The notes below the pieces were generated by a model that was not told the origin of the DNA, searched no databases, and worked only from the letters and a program-made list of their open reading frames with translations. From Euptelea pleiosperma (taxonomy: Eukaryota; Streptophyta; Magnoliopsida; Ranunculales; Eupteleaceae), in assembly GCA_035048495.1 (NCBI GenBank), contig CM068546.1:35358674-35422673 (forward strand): 64,000 nucleotides of DNA, given 5' to 3'. Below are positions 22,619-33,660 of this stretch, piece by piece (position 1 is the first letter of the stretch; each line of letters begins with the position of its first letter). The translations under genes and the position numbers were made by a program.

Positions 22619-23219
22619 AGGATGGGTCAAACATCCATACGGTCAGTGGGGCGAAAAAGGAGTGCCACGTGTCATATTGGTAAATATACAAGGGGTTCCA
22701 ACATTCAAAGTGCAAGTGGGCACAAAAAGGTGTGACACGTGTCATATTGGTATATATGCGAGGGGTCCAAATATTCAGAGTGCAATTGAACCCTAAAAGG
22801 TGCTCCACGTGTTATATTGATAGATATACGAGGGGTCTAAACATTCAGAGTGCAAGTGGGCTCAAAAAGGTGTATCACGTGTCATAGTGCTATATATCCA
22901 AACATTCAGAGTGCAAGTGGGCCCAAAAAGGTGCGTCACGTGTCATATTGCTAGATATATGTGGGTTCCAAACATTCAGAGTGCAAGTGGGCCCAAAAAG
23001 GTGCGTCACGTGTCATATTGCTAGATATACGTGGGTTCCCAACATTCAGAGTGCAAGTGGGCCCAAAAGGTGTGTCATGTGTCATTTTGGTATATATACG
23101 AGGGGTCCAAACATTCAAAGTGCAAGTAGGCCCATAAAGGTGTGCCATGTGTCATATTGGTAGAAATACGAGTCCCAACATTAATGGTGCAAGTGGGCCC
23201 AAAAAGGTATGCCACATGT
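22619..23219. repeat. Minisatellite, about 9 units of about 70 bp, with G-box cores
   Basis: Units share the frame AACATTCAGAGTGCAAGTGG, GCCCAAAAAGGTG, a CACGTGTCATATTG core and a variable TATACGAGGGGTCC joint. Units 1-6 keep the palindrome CACGTG, usually as CACGTGTC, matching the G-box/ABRE core. Units 7-9 have CATGTG or CACATG. Units 5 and 6 are nearly identical, showing recent local duplication. No coding capacity is evident. Confidence 0.85.
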
Positions 23220-26200
23220 AGGCTTCAAGAAAGTTGGACCAAAAGTGAGTCATTTTCTCACTATTACCCATGGGCAAATTTTTTTTGCCCACCAAGGCTA
23301 ACAATGGCATGAAAATATTTGCACATGCAGGGGGGAGGTGTTAAAATATTTTCACACTTTGGCGGACAAGTCTTTGGGCCCGGTTAAATATTTTCATGAG
23401 AAAATGGCGCGCCAAACACTACGAAAATCGCATATGTGAGGGCAAAAATTTTATTTTCCCACCAAAGTGGCCTACCAAACGCCTAAAATACCAATCGAAT
23501 TTAATTAGATGTCAAAATTGGTTAAATTGCTATAGTGAAATATTATTTCATAAATGGGAGTGGATTACATCATTGACAATTTATATCTCCACAGTGCCTA
23601 GTCAGTTGTCGAATTCATCCAGTTATTGGTATCATATGAAACTTCATTGCTTGATGTCTCAAAGCAATCAAATAAAGTTGGTACAAATCCATCAAGATTC
23701 AGGAGTTTTTGAATTTTTTGGAATGAGAATATTGTACTAACTTTTGACAGTGTTTTAAATTACATTCTTAATGATTTCTATTCAGTATATTAATATACAC
23801 CAACACTTCGACTTGAACTTAACACACCAGTAGTAGAGTATTCATCATTCCATCGTATAGAGTCATAAGTGTTTCAGTCATAAAAGAGAAGTGTCCATTT
23901 TCTTCCATATATATATATATATATAACTGTGAACTTTTAGGTCTATATAAAATTTGATAATCAGATCTCTCGTATATGGACTGTTAATGCTCTCACGTGC
24001 ATGGCAATGCATAGCCCATGCACGTCCTCACAAGGCATGGCCATGCCATGTGCCATGTCACTGTGGTCAACCAATTACAATCATTGTGACACCTCATTAA
24101 CACAAGATCTCCAAGAATAGCAAGGATACTCCAAGAGAATATTGTCACATTTATCATATCCAATCAAAGATCTTCAGAGAATATCCTCTAGACAATTGAG
24201 GAAAGTATCTCTCATTAGACAATCAAGAGATTGCTCTCAATAAAAAATAATCCCTCTCAAAAAACTTACTATCTCTGGCACAAAGAATCTCCAAAGAAGG
24301 AAAGATAATAAATTGCACACCAAGACTTTCCCTTTTAATTAGATAATATCTAAAGGATCGATAATTCTTTTTGTAGAATGTTTCTATTTTACCTTTCTTC
24401 CTTACGTGCATAATCTTACTATAATTGTACACATGACATTATTATAAATATAGGATATTTTCCTGAGTGGGTAACAAAATAACCCATTAGAAAAATATTT
24501 TCTTTCTCTTCTCTTCACGTTTTCTCCATTATTGTTCTTCTCTGTGCTTGACGCCATCCTCTAGAGTCAAATATTTTTATGGACAACTTTCACGTAACAG
24601 ATTATCTTACTATATTGTCTAAGGAACAAGAATAGAAATTAACTTTATGTGTGCATAATAATATAAACCAATTTAATTAGATAAAAATAAAAAGGATTTC
24701 ATTTATTAAACAAAACTATTAACTAATTAGGGCATATAATACCAACATATAGGCTACTCGTTACAAATATTAAGAGATAGAAAATGATGACGTACTGAAA
24801 GTACAAGGTGCCCAAAATTGTTTCTTCTTTAAAACTAAATTGATAGGGAAAATGGAATTTTGATTGAAGACAAAGAGTAGTAAGTGCATAAAAATATAAG
24901 GCCTATGAGAACTTATACAATAGGCTAAGAACAGGAGAAGGCGCGAGGACATCTATAAACTTGCAAAAATGATAGAGAGAGAAACTAGGACATATTGAAA
25001 ATTTAAAACTTAAATGAGAAGGTAGTCATGATACTAATAGAGAGATAAAAAGAATAACTCTCTTAAAATTAGTGTTATAAAAGTGAAAAAAGTTTTGACT
25101 AAATTGAAGATAGGAAAGGCTCTGTGCCCTAACAATACTCTAATAAAGGTTTGAAAGTACACAAGTAGAGAAGTCTTATTGTACCTACCTACAAGGGGGA
25201 CGTCATGTTATTGTTCTAACCTGATCTAGAACTGTATTCATGGACTGGAACTTGAGATGATCATTGATTTGGGGCTACACTTGAACTTGTAAATGGCCCA
25301 AAGCCAGGCTTGTGCCTGCCTTGCTTGTCTAGCAAGGTTTAATCTTATACCCAAAACCAATTCACAAGGGGAACCCAAACATGATCCAAAGTTGGTCAAG
25401 GTCAAAACCGATGAGCTAGCTTAATGATTCGTAGGCTCTGAACATGAATTGTAAACTTGACGTAACGTAATTGTGAAGTTAATCACAAAAGTGAATGAGG
25501 AAGAACATTGTCTTCAACCAAAGAGAAACCTTAGAATCCACAAGAAAAAAAATGTAATAGAATGCTTAAACAATAAATTTCATTGATTAATTCATCCAAC
25601 TACAACCTATCTTAAATAGGGCAAACCCACTAAAGAAATAGAAACCCACTAAAAGTCAAAAATTGCTAAAATAGAAAAAGGTACAAAAAAATTAAAAAAT
25701 TCCTACTAAGACTATAAATAGATAATAGTAGATCCTAGAAACACGTCAGAATCGACATGGAGTTATTCTAATTTTTACAACTCAAGTCATTGTTAAAACA
25801 AAACTTTTCTAAAATAACAAAATTACCGTTTGACCCACTAAACAATGGAATTTGGCTGAAAAATGACATACATCACTACAACGCAATGAGTATTGAAGAT
25901 CTTGTCGTTTCTTTTTAGAAAAGTCCGGTGCACGTGATTCCGGCATTGAAAATAATTTCGTTAATGCTTATTATGCATTTTTTAGTGTATCTTTAGTTTT
26001 AATGCCCGTTACATCCTTTTAGTATCATTTGAATTTTTGACTATCCAAATGCTCCTTGAACTCCTCTACTACGTGTTCTACATCAAACCTAGAGAACCAC
26101 ATGACTAGGTTGGGGTAACGGATACCTGAGCCGGGATCATATTGGGTTTCTACTACTGTCCATGGTATCTTGGATTTGATTAAATGGTGGGCTAGGATGG

Positions 26201-27039
26201 GGGCATCACTTAAATGACAGATAATTAGGCTCAGTCCAATACTAAATTTGCATATTATATGCACATAATACATGAATTTTTAAATCTATATTAGACGGAA
26301 CTTTTCAAAGATGCCATGTATTATTCCCATATTATATGGGCACTATACATAAATTATTGAAAAATAATAATTTTGAGAGCAAAAATTGCTAAAAACAGTC
26401 TTTTTAACTAGTAATTTTAATTTTACTTTTTGCCGAATTTTCAAATGACATACTTGAATTATAGTGAAACTTTTCCCGTGTATGCGGAATTACTTATGGT
26501 CATGATATTGACATGTATCACACAAATCAACTGAGGTACAATGAGGCAACCTGACCATTGGACAGAGACATTGTCGCTACTTCTTAAAATATCTTAGATC
26601 CCATCTAAATTCCGGCCACATGTTTTATTCACGTTATCTATGGTGACTGGTTCAAGGGGGACGGCATATTATTGTTCAAACTACTTGATGTCTCCTGTTT
26701 TGTATTTTTCCTGCTTGGTAGGCAACAGTGGTGAAGGACCACAGACCAGGTGGCAAGGCAGGCTGGTACGTGATGGACGACTAGGGCATGTCAATCCACC
26801 GAGACATCTACCGTTACACGGCCTCAAATCCGTTAACCGGTGTGCAGTACTTGTCCTATGGTCCCATAACTATATCTTGACGTTCTGTGGACCCTCATTG
26901 TTGTATCGTCCTCAAAGCCCATTGAAGTATTGAGGCCTTGAAACACGAGATCCATGTTGCACAGGAGAGGAATAATGGTGGGCTCAGATGTTTTTTTTTT
27001 TTTTTTTCGCGTATGATACAACTTTTATTGTTAATTCAA
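23220..27039. other. Gene-free repeat-rich spacer
   Basis: No gene is supported. A TA microsatellite lies at about 23911-23926. The phrase AAGGGGGACG followed by CATGTTATTGTTC occurs near 25195 and again near 26655, pointing to a shared dispersed repeat. Other parts (23270-23480, 25540-25700) look like degraded transposon sequence. Confidence 0.4.
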
Positions 27040-27147
27040 ATGGCGCCACAAAACCCAGAAATGCTTTTGAACAGCGTATCGTTCCGACATTTGATTGGCC
27101 ACTGCTTCCTGCTTCAAAAATCCGTTGCTTCAAAAAATTTCTCTCGC
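27040..27147 (-). mobile_element. Fold-back MITE family A, copy 2
   Basis: Reverse-orientation partial copy. It begins TGGCGCCACAAAACCCAGAA and ends in the arm GCTTCAAAAAATTTCTCTCG, matching the arms of 49071-49235 and 3446-3560. Confidence 0.6.
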
Positions 27148-27180
27148 CCCAAGGTCTTGACCAAACTTCCAATTTTAAAG

Positions 27181-27316
27181 TCCCCCCTCCCAAAATGTCG
27201 ACACCTACCAGTCCCCTAACCCCAAGGCTTTAACTCAAGCCATGTTAAGACCTTGGGTAGTTGGTTAAGGGATCAGAGTTAACAATGGCAGGTGTCAACA
27301 TTTTGGGAGGGGGGGA
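27181..27316. mobile_element. Fold-back MITE with about 45-bp arms
   Basis: Left arm TCCCCCCTCCCAAAATGTCG continues through ACACCTACCA. The right arm is the inverted TGGCAGGTGTCAACATTTTG followed by GGAGGGGGGGA. Weaker complementarity (CCTAACCCCAAGG against CCTTGGGTAGTTGG) extends inward. Non-coding. Confidence 0.75.
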
Positions 27317-27569
27317 CTCCAAACTTGCTGTACAATTTTTTTTCCCCTCCCTACAAATCAATCATTGGTAGTGGTAATCATCTTTTTTGAGAAAAATAGA
27401 GCCTGGCTTCGCCAGACTGGTAATCATCTATTTTTGGAAAAAAAGAGACCCTGGCTCCGCCACACGGACTAGAGCGATGGGCATCAGAAACCCATTTAAA
27501 GATGGGTTGTGAACGTAAATGGATAAGTACAGCCCAAATCTTCTCACTGTTTGTGACTTTGTGTACGTG

Positions 27570-28215
27570 CCGTCTTCGTTTTCTTTCCGGTTCGGCTTGC
27601 CTCACTCATTTCGTTGAGGATATACCTCAACCACCTATCATCTTGTGACATGTGGAGAGAGGGCAAGGGCTACCTAAAGAATAGGTTACATCGACAGACG
27701 TATTATACCAAAGAAAAATAAAAAAGTCGGGCTCAGGGGACCCCCATTTTTCTGACCCCTCTTGGTGTTCTTGTGCTCGGCCGTGGATTTCAAGAATCCA
27801 ACTGTGGTTGTTAGTGCTGAGCTGGTATCACTTTTGGGGACACTAACAACCACCGTTGGATTCGTGAAATCCACCGCCGAGCGTGCGAACACGTCAGAAA
27901 AAGGGGTCCTTAGTGACTGGCCAAAAAAGATAGCTTGAACCGAAACTAATTCACTCGGTTATCATTGAGTAAAACTTCTGTCACAATGGATTGCAAATCA
28001 CACAATCACAAGCCAATGAGTTCTCCGCATGTATCCAAGTGCTTTTTGCAACGTACAAATGCGCTTTTGCTTTGAGGTGTACGTGCTCAGAACTCATTTG
28101 CGTACCTTTACCTCCTCTCCACATGTCACAACATGATAGGGGTTGAGGCATCTCCTCAACCAAATGGGTGAGGTAAGGTTTTTCGTTTTTCTTTCCGATA
28201 AACCCTGCCTCACCT
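27570..28215. repeat. Large imperfect inverted repeat enclosing a second fold-back
   Basis: Sequence at about 27570-27660 (TTTCCGGTTCGGCTTGCCTC through TGTGACATGTGGAGAG) matches the inverse of about 28118-28210 (CTCTCCACATGTCACAACAT through GATAAACCCTGCCTCACC). The arms are about 90 bp and the whole spans about 650 bp. Confidence 0.65.
27738..27909. mobile_element. Fold-back MITE nested in the larger inverted repeat
   Basis: Arms of about 75 bp: GGACCCCCATTTTTCTGA through CCAACTGTGGTTGTTAGTG pairs with CACTAACAACCACCGTTGGA through TCAGAAAAAGGGGTCC. The loop is only about 25 bp. Non-coding, with likely strong hairpin potential. Confidence 0.75.
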
Positions 28216-28243
28216 CCTTGGTTGAGACATCTCCTCAACCCCC
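28139..28243. repeat. Short fold-back
   Basis: GGGGTTGAGGCATCTCCTCA at the left pairs with TTGAGACATCTCCTCAACCC at the right. The second arm overlaps the end of the 27570-28215 inverted repeat, so the three structures are interleaved. Confidence 0.55.
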
Positions 28244-28853
28244 GTCTCATAGGTCAACACGTAGAAGGACCGGACAATGTCAAAAAGTACACTTTGCTCT
28301 CAAAATTTAATTTTCTCTTTTTCTTAGAGGATAAAGTAAAATGAGGAAAGACCCGTTGCCTTCGTCGTCAACCCAGTATTCATCGTCGTCTTCTTCATTC
28401 TTCTGACAAGAAAACAAGCCTGTAATTTAAAAAAAGGAAAAGAACATTATGAAGGAATCTGTCAGTTTGGGTGTCGTTAATTGGATTCTGAACATAGAAG
28501 ATTTTAAAGTTCAATCTCTTTTACTCTTCAGTGTAATTACCCACTCTTGCGTCCTCTAATGACAGCCATGAAAGTGTATGGACCACCCATGGCACCTACG
28601 TCTTGTATGAAACCAGAGGAGCAAAAAATCTGGATGTCGTGAAAGAAAGTGATGTTTTATCTTTATTTGAGAAGAGCGGGTGGAACAAAAGTCCTTTTGG
28701 CTTCAACCGCCTCTCAATTTGCGAAACGTGGAGAGGACGGTACAGGCAACCTGAGTACCCGTTAGAACACCTTATACAAAGGAATCTTCCGATTCCTTTC
28801 TTCATATTCGCAAGGGAGCCCCCAACCATTAAAGCTCTGTATATCTTTATATT

Positions 28854-28882
28854 CCCCCCCCCCCCCCCAAAAAAAAAAAAAA
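28854..28882. repeat. Poly-C / poly-A tract in the MATE 5' leader
   Basis: Fifteen C residues followed by about 14 A residues, ending 8 bases before the MATE start codon. Length is prone to error. Confidence 0.8.
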
Positions 28883-28890
28883 CTAAGAAG

Positions 28891-30712
28891 ATGGTTGCAG
28901 GTGATCAAGTCCAAGAGCTCCCAAAAATGCGAGAGGTATGAAACCTTAACACTAAGGCTCTGAATGGTGATCAACAGAAAGTTTTACAGAAAAAGAATTA
29001 GTATGTCAGAAAATGTTGACAGAGAAAAATTTTATCACATTTATGCTCTGTATGGTTGCTCTGAATAAGTTTTCTAGAAATGGTTTTTGTATAAAAATGT
29101 CATAAAACTTTTTCTGTATATCAGCATTTTCTAACATACAAATCCTGGCCTTTTTCTGTCAAATTTTTTGTTGATTGCCATACAGAGCCTTATATGCAAA
29201 AATCATTTCTAGGAAACTTATTCATGGCAACCTTACAGATTGTAATTAATAGTTTCTCTGACACTTTTTTTCCATGAATTTTGGTAGGCTGTGGAGGAGT
29301 TAAAGAAAATACAGGATATTGGCTTCCCTATAGCAGTTATGGGCCTGGTGGGTTACCTCAAGGGCCTAATCTCAGTTGTCTGCATGGGGATGCTAGGTCA
29401 ATTAGAGCTAGCTGGCGGTTCACTAGCCATTGGATTCACCAACATCACCGGCTACTCGGTTCTTTCAGGCCTTGCCATGGGGATGGACCCCGTCTGTAGC
29501 CAAGCATTCGGTTCGCACAATATTCCACTACTAGCTCTCACACTACAAAGAACCATTCTCATGCTACTATGCGCCTCTTTCCCTATTGGATTGTTGTGGG
29601 TTAACTATGAACCTGTCATGCTGAAGCTACATCAAAATCCCGATGTCACGCGAGTCGCAAGCCTCTACTGCCAATTTGCACTTCCAGATCTCTTTGCGAA
29701 TAGTCTTCTTCAACCTCTACGAATCTACCTCCGTAATATAGGAACACCGTGGCCATTAATGTGGTGCACTTTGCTTGGGGTCGTTCTACACCTTCCAATC
29801 ACCATTTTCTTAACCTTCACTCTTCATCTTGGGATGCCTGGTATTGCAGTTGCCACCTTTGTTACCAACTTGAATACTCTCATCTTCCTTCTAGGTTACA
29901 TGTTCTATTCACGTGCCCCTCAAGAGTCTTTGTGTATATCGCTATTACCACCATCTTTGACTACACTAGGAGAGGAATGGGGGATGTTGCTTCGACTTGC
30001 TTTACCGAGTTGTCTAGCCATTTGTCTAGAGTGGTGGTGGTACGAGTTCATGACACTACTAGCCAGTTATCTTCATAAACCTCACGTAACACTAGCAACG
30101 TCAGCAATTGTAATACAAACCACCTCGCTCATGTACATATTGCCTACAGCACTAAGTGCCTCCGTGTCGATCCGGGTCGGCAACGAGTTAGGGGGCCGTA
30201 GGCCTAGTAAGGCTCGTCTGGCAACCATAGTAGCCATGATACTAGCAGTCTTAGTCTCACTGGTGGGTTTCTTATGGACTACCTTTTGCAGAGAGGCATG
30301 GGGAAGAGTCTTCACCCAAGACTGTGAGGTCCTAGAGCTAACCAAGGTAGTGCTACCCATAATTGGTTTATGTGAGCTCGCAAATTGCCCACAAACAACG
30401 GGTTGTGGCGTGATCCGAGGAAGCGCTAGGCCCACCATATGTGCCACAATCAACCTCTACTCTTTTTACTTTGTGGGCACTCCAGTGGCCATAGTTTTAG
30501 CCTTCGTTTTCGAACTAGGCTTTGTGGGCCTTTGTTATGGGCTTCTAGCTGCTCAAATTGCTTGTGCCTTCTCCATCGTAACAGTGATTTGCAAGACGGA
30601 TTGGGATAGAGAGTCGTTAAGGGCCAAAAATTTAGTTGAGAGTGGTGCTTGTGCACACGAAGACCAAATGGAAGAAGCTGAGTTTCTCAAAGAGGTAGCC
30701 ATTGAAACATAA
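28891..30712 (+). CDS. MATE efflux transporter, DETOXIFICATION type
   Basis: Two exons, 28891-28935 and 29288-30712, joined at a GT-AG intron in frame (GAG|GCT), give 489 aa. The first exon encodes MVAGDQVQELPKMRE. The second begins AVEELKKIQDIGFPIAVMGL. The protein shows about 12 hydrophobic segments and MATE signatures: GFTNITGYSVLSGLAMGMDP, CSQAFGS, LYLR-type IYLRNIGTP, RVGNELGG and CGVIRGSARP. These place it near the plant DTX48-56 branch. MATE proteins exchange organic cations, flavonoids, hormones or citrate for protons or sodium at the vacuolar or plasma membrane. Substrate here is unknown. No frameshift or missing motif was seen. A 30-bp duplication spans the stop codon. Confidence 0.93.
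28953..29243. mobile_element. Tourist-like MITE(s) filling MATE intron 1
   Basis: One inverted pair runs from TAAGGCTCTGAATGGTGATC (28953) to GATTGCCATACAGAGCCTTA (ending 29192). A second overlapping pair joins CTCTGTATGGTTGCTCTGAA near 29046 to the inverse sequence near 29186-29243. The TAAGGCTCTG end fits PIF/Harbinger (Tourist) MITEs, whose target is TWA. Together they occupy about 290 of the 352 intron bases. Confidence 0.65.
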
Positions 30713-30744
30713 ATCCTCAAAGAGGTCGCCATTGAAATGTGAAT
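30683..30744 (+). repeat. 30-bp tandem duplication across the MATE stop codon
   Basis: CTCAAAGAGGTAGCCATTGA plus AACATAAAT is followed by a second copy, CTCAAAGAGGTCGCCATTGA plus AATGTGAAT. The first copy supplies the TAA. The second lies in the 3' UTR. Confidence 0.8.
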
Positions 30745-32033
30745 CAAATGGATACATGCAAGAATGTGATCTTAATAGACCGAGCGCAGCGTACAGCTCA
30801 TATTTACATCTCAAATTACAGTGTATATATGTATGTATAGGTGTGTGCATGTGCGTGTATTTATTGTTCTTGAATCAAGGGGTTTACCCTTGGCTTTTTT
30901 TTTTTAAAGATTTCATAATTGTTTGAATTGTGTAATATTTAATTATTGATATTTGTAATTGACCGAGAGCAATTTGATTATAATTCAATTCATATGATGA
31001 TCATGAGTGCGTAGAAAGTTCATATTCTTCGGTCATTGATAAACAGTTTGTTGGACAATGCTCAATGCAGTTACCACAAAATATACAGATTCCAAAATAA
31101 ATATTGTAATATAATTAAGCAATTGTATCTTTTGAATATCAGTTTCTAGTCTCAAATCAACAATGGGTACATCTATAGGCTATACACAAACACCTTCTCA
31201 CAAGCGATGCATTTATCAAATTCAAAGTTGATTCGCCAGCGGAAACGCTTTGATGTGATCAATTTTTCGTAAGGATATTGAATAGTTACGGGTAAACGAT
31301 TTGTATGGGATAAGGTAATCATGAAACTTTGCCCGATGTACCTTGCAGCTCGATCGTATTGTTTGTTGACCATAATTTATGAACCTTGTTACCATAGGGA
31401 ACACATAGTAAATATCTATGAATAATTTAATATTTCTTTCTCTTATTTGAGAGAATTTTGAATCTTGAGAGATTCCAACCACTTATATAAGTAAAGAACT
31501 GTTACAAATAATGAAGAAACTAGTAGAATTAGATAGAATCAACGTAAAGTAAACCAAATTTCTACTTCTAATAAATCAAAGGTAATCGCTCGATCACATT
31601 CTGTTAGGGAAGAAATTGGAAAAATCATAAACCCTATAGGTTGGCGCCACAAATTCCACGTCAAAAAACTATATTTTGATTGTGCCCTAAACTATATCAA
31701 CTAGCTATACTTGAACTATCAGATAATTATAGTCGGTGATAACATCAAGGCCGGTTTCCATTGTTATTGCATAATCGTACATGATACTTCAGCTTCATAC
31801 AACTCCTCGATAGCCACAAATAAATCAAAGGATTGGTTTGGTATTATCTCGATATATGTTCGTAGGGCAGATATATGTTTGTAGTTATGGGAGAGTTAAG
31901 GGCATCTTTGAAAAAAAATGGTTTTCTTATTTTCGTAACAATAGAAGTGCCCAAAGACATTTTTATCCTTTATTGTGATTGATAAGTTAAAGAGAGTTGA
32001 GGGCATCTTATATCTCATGTTCTATCTCATATT

Positions 32034-32060
<27 letters not shown>
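30745..32060. other. MATE 3' flank and spacer
   Basis: No gene recognised. A TA microsatellite ends at about 32068, right against the first Helitron-like unit. A TTGGCGCCACAAATTCC string at about 31640 is reminiscent of a retrotransposon primer site, but nothing else supports an element. Confidence 0.4.
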
Positions 32061-32068
<8 letters not shown>

Positions 32069-32069
<1 letters not shown>

Positions 32070-32700
32070 TAGTGGGTGCCCCGTGCCATCGGCACTCCTC
32101 AACAAAGAATTTGCCAAAATCAGGTGAGTGGCAGAGATCCACCATCCATTTGGGGGAGGATTAGAGAAGGTATAAGTTGGGAGACAACCAATATGTTTTG
32201 TTATATAGAACAGTAAATGGCCCATGCCCATGGCACTCTCCGACAAAAACGTTTGCAAAAATTGGGTGCCTTCGGCACTCAAACGAAATAACGGACTGGG
32301 GCGTTACCGTTTTTTCCATTATAACGGATTGTAACGCACAGAGGGAGAAATGGGAAAATAACATAAATAACAAAAAATAACGGTGTTGAAATTAAAATTT
32401 TGAATAAATTGAGATCAAATGAGGTAAATTGAGTGGCCGAAATCTAACCGTCCACATTAGATCGATGGATTTGATCTCAACCACTCTTTATCTAACCGTC
32501 CACATTAGATGGATGGATAAGAGAATACAATTGAGTTGTCTTGACATATGCGTGGGTGGCCTGTGCCTGCGATACTTTCGACAAAGTGTTTGTCAAAATC
32601 AGGTGGGAGTTAATCTCAACCATCGATATGAAGCACAGTGGATCTCAGCCACTCACTATTGAAGCCATATTAGATAAGATTGGTATAAGAAAACCATTAA
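32069..32700 (-). mobile_element. Helitron-like concatemer, reverse orientation (three units)
   Basis: Unit 1 (32069-32209) reads CTAGTGGGTGCCCCGTGCC at the plus-strand left edge and GTTTTGTTATATAGA at the right edge. It is the mirror image of a TC...hairpin-CTAG unit. Unit 2 (about 32210-32550) is the long variant with MITE-B-like CGTTATAACGG sequence. Unit 3 (about 32551-32700) begins GGGTGGCCTGTGCC. Units abut directly. The same order of unit types occurs in the opposite sense at 33992-34560. Confidence 0.6.
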
Positions 32701-32932
32701 ATTTTAGTTAAATTCTATTTTTTTTAAAATTTTAATTTTAATTTTTAAATTTCAAATTTTAAATTTTGTATTTCAACACCACTTTTTTTCGTTAAAATCC
32801 ATTTTTGCCCCTGGCCATTTCAATCTGTTTTAATGGTAACACCCCTCTCGAGGCATAAAAAGTGGGGCTCCTGAGCCTGACCCTTGGGCTATATGTAAAT
32901 CCAACCCATTTCATTCCTTATATGTAGGTAAA
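32701..32932. other. AT-rich linker
   Basis: Low-complexity T/A-rich sequence between two groups of Helitron-like units. It includes weak similarity to MITE family B interior sequence (AAATTTTAAATTTTG). Confidence 0.35.
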
Positions 32933-33176
32933 TAGTAGGTGACTCGTGCCCACGGCACTCATCAACAAAGAGTTTGTCAAAATTGGGTGTGAGTGGCTGA
33001 GATCCACTGTCCATTTGGTGTGATAAGTTCTCGGCCATCCTTTATGAAGCCAAATAAGAGGGGAGACAACCGTCCTATTTTATTATATACACTGGGTGGC
33101 CCGTGCCCACAGCACTCCCTGACAAAGCATTTGCCAAAATCGAGTGTGAGTGGTGGAGATCCACTGTCCATTGGTA
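32933..33176 (-). mobile_element. Helitron-like units, reverse orientation (one complete, one cut)
   Basis: A unit at about 32933-33089 carries the inverted hairpin (CGTGCCCACGGCACTC) and the end TTTTATTATATAC. A second unit begins at 33090 with ACTGGGTGGCCCGTGCC and is cut at 33176 by repeat family X. The family X copy therefore interrupted it or marks a rearrangement. Confidence 0.55.
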
Positions 33177-33456
33177 TGATTTTTGGCGAGGACGGTCTCT
33201 ATGGTGAGGAGATCATCCTAAGAAAAATTCAAATCATTCTGATATTCGTAGACTTGTTTATAAGTTGAAGAATTATGGACCGTCTATTTCTATCATTAAC
33301 TTGAAAACCACATTTGATGGGGTTAGAGATTTTAGAATAGGCTGATTTTTTTTGTAGATATGATCTATATGCCATTGATTCATCTTCCATGTGGTGGGTA
33401 CGCCAAAATTGTTGTAAAAAATGTTCTATGAAATTGTTGTCCCCCGATCTTGACCC
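33177..33456 (-). repeat. Dispersed repeat family X, copy 2
   Basis: This is the inverse of the 479-730 copy, aligned across its length with a few small indels. It adjoins a truncated Helitron-like unit on its left. Confidence 0.55.
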
Positions 33457-33660
33457 ATATATATCCTGACCCATATATATATATATAACCAATGAACATG
33501 CATACAGAGCGCGGGACTCACCAAAAGATTTACAACTAAAATTCTCTCTTAATTAATATAACTATTTTCATTGGTCTACACATATGGTAAAACAAACCTA
33601 TTCACTTTACTGTACATTAAAGTAATACTTGAATATTATTCCTCTTCAGATCCATATATA

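Noticed and set aside
22619..23219. Regular repeat array resembling a CRISPR
   Set aside because: Units are contiguous diverged tandem repeats with no unique spacers, and the genome is a plant's. It is a minisatellite.
28603..28941. Plus-strand frame of 112 codons upstream of MATE
   Set aside because: It runs through the poly-C/poly-A tract and overlaps the MATE first exon in another frame. The residues look random.
30082..30453. Minus-strand frame of 123 codons inside MATE
   Set aside because: It is fully antisense to the conserved MATE exon, so it is a shadow frame.
31636..31660. Retrotransposon primer site (TTGGCGCCAC)
   Set aside because: No LTR boundary, gag or partner LTR could be found around it.
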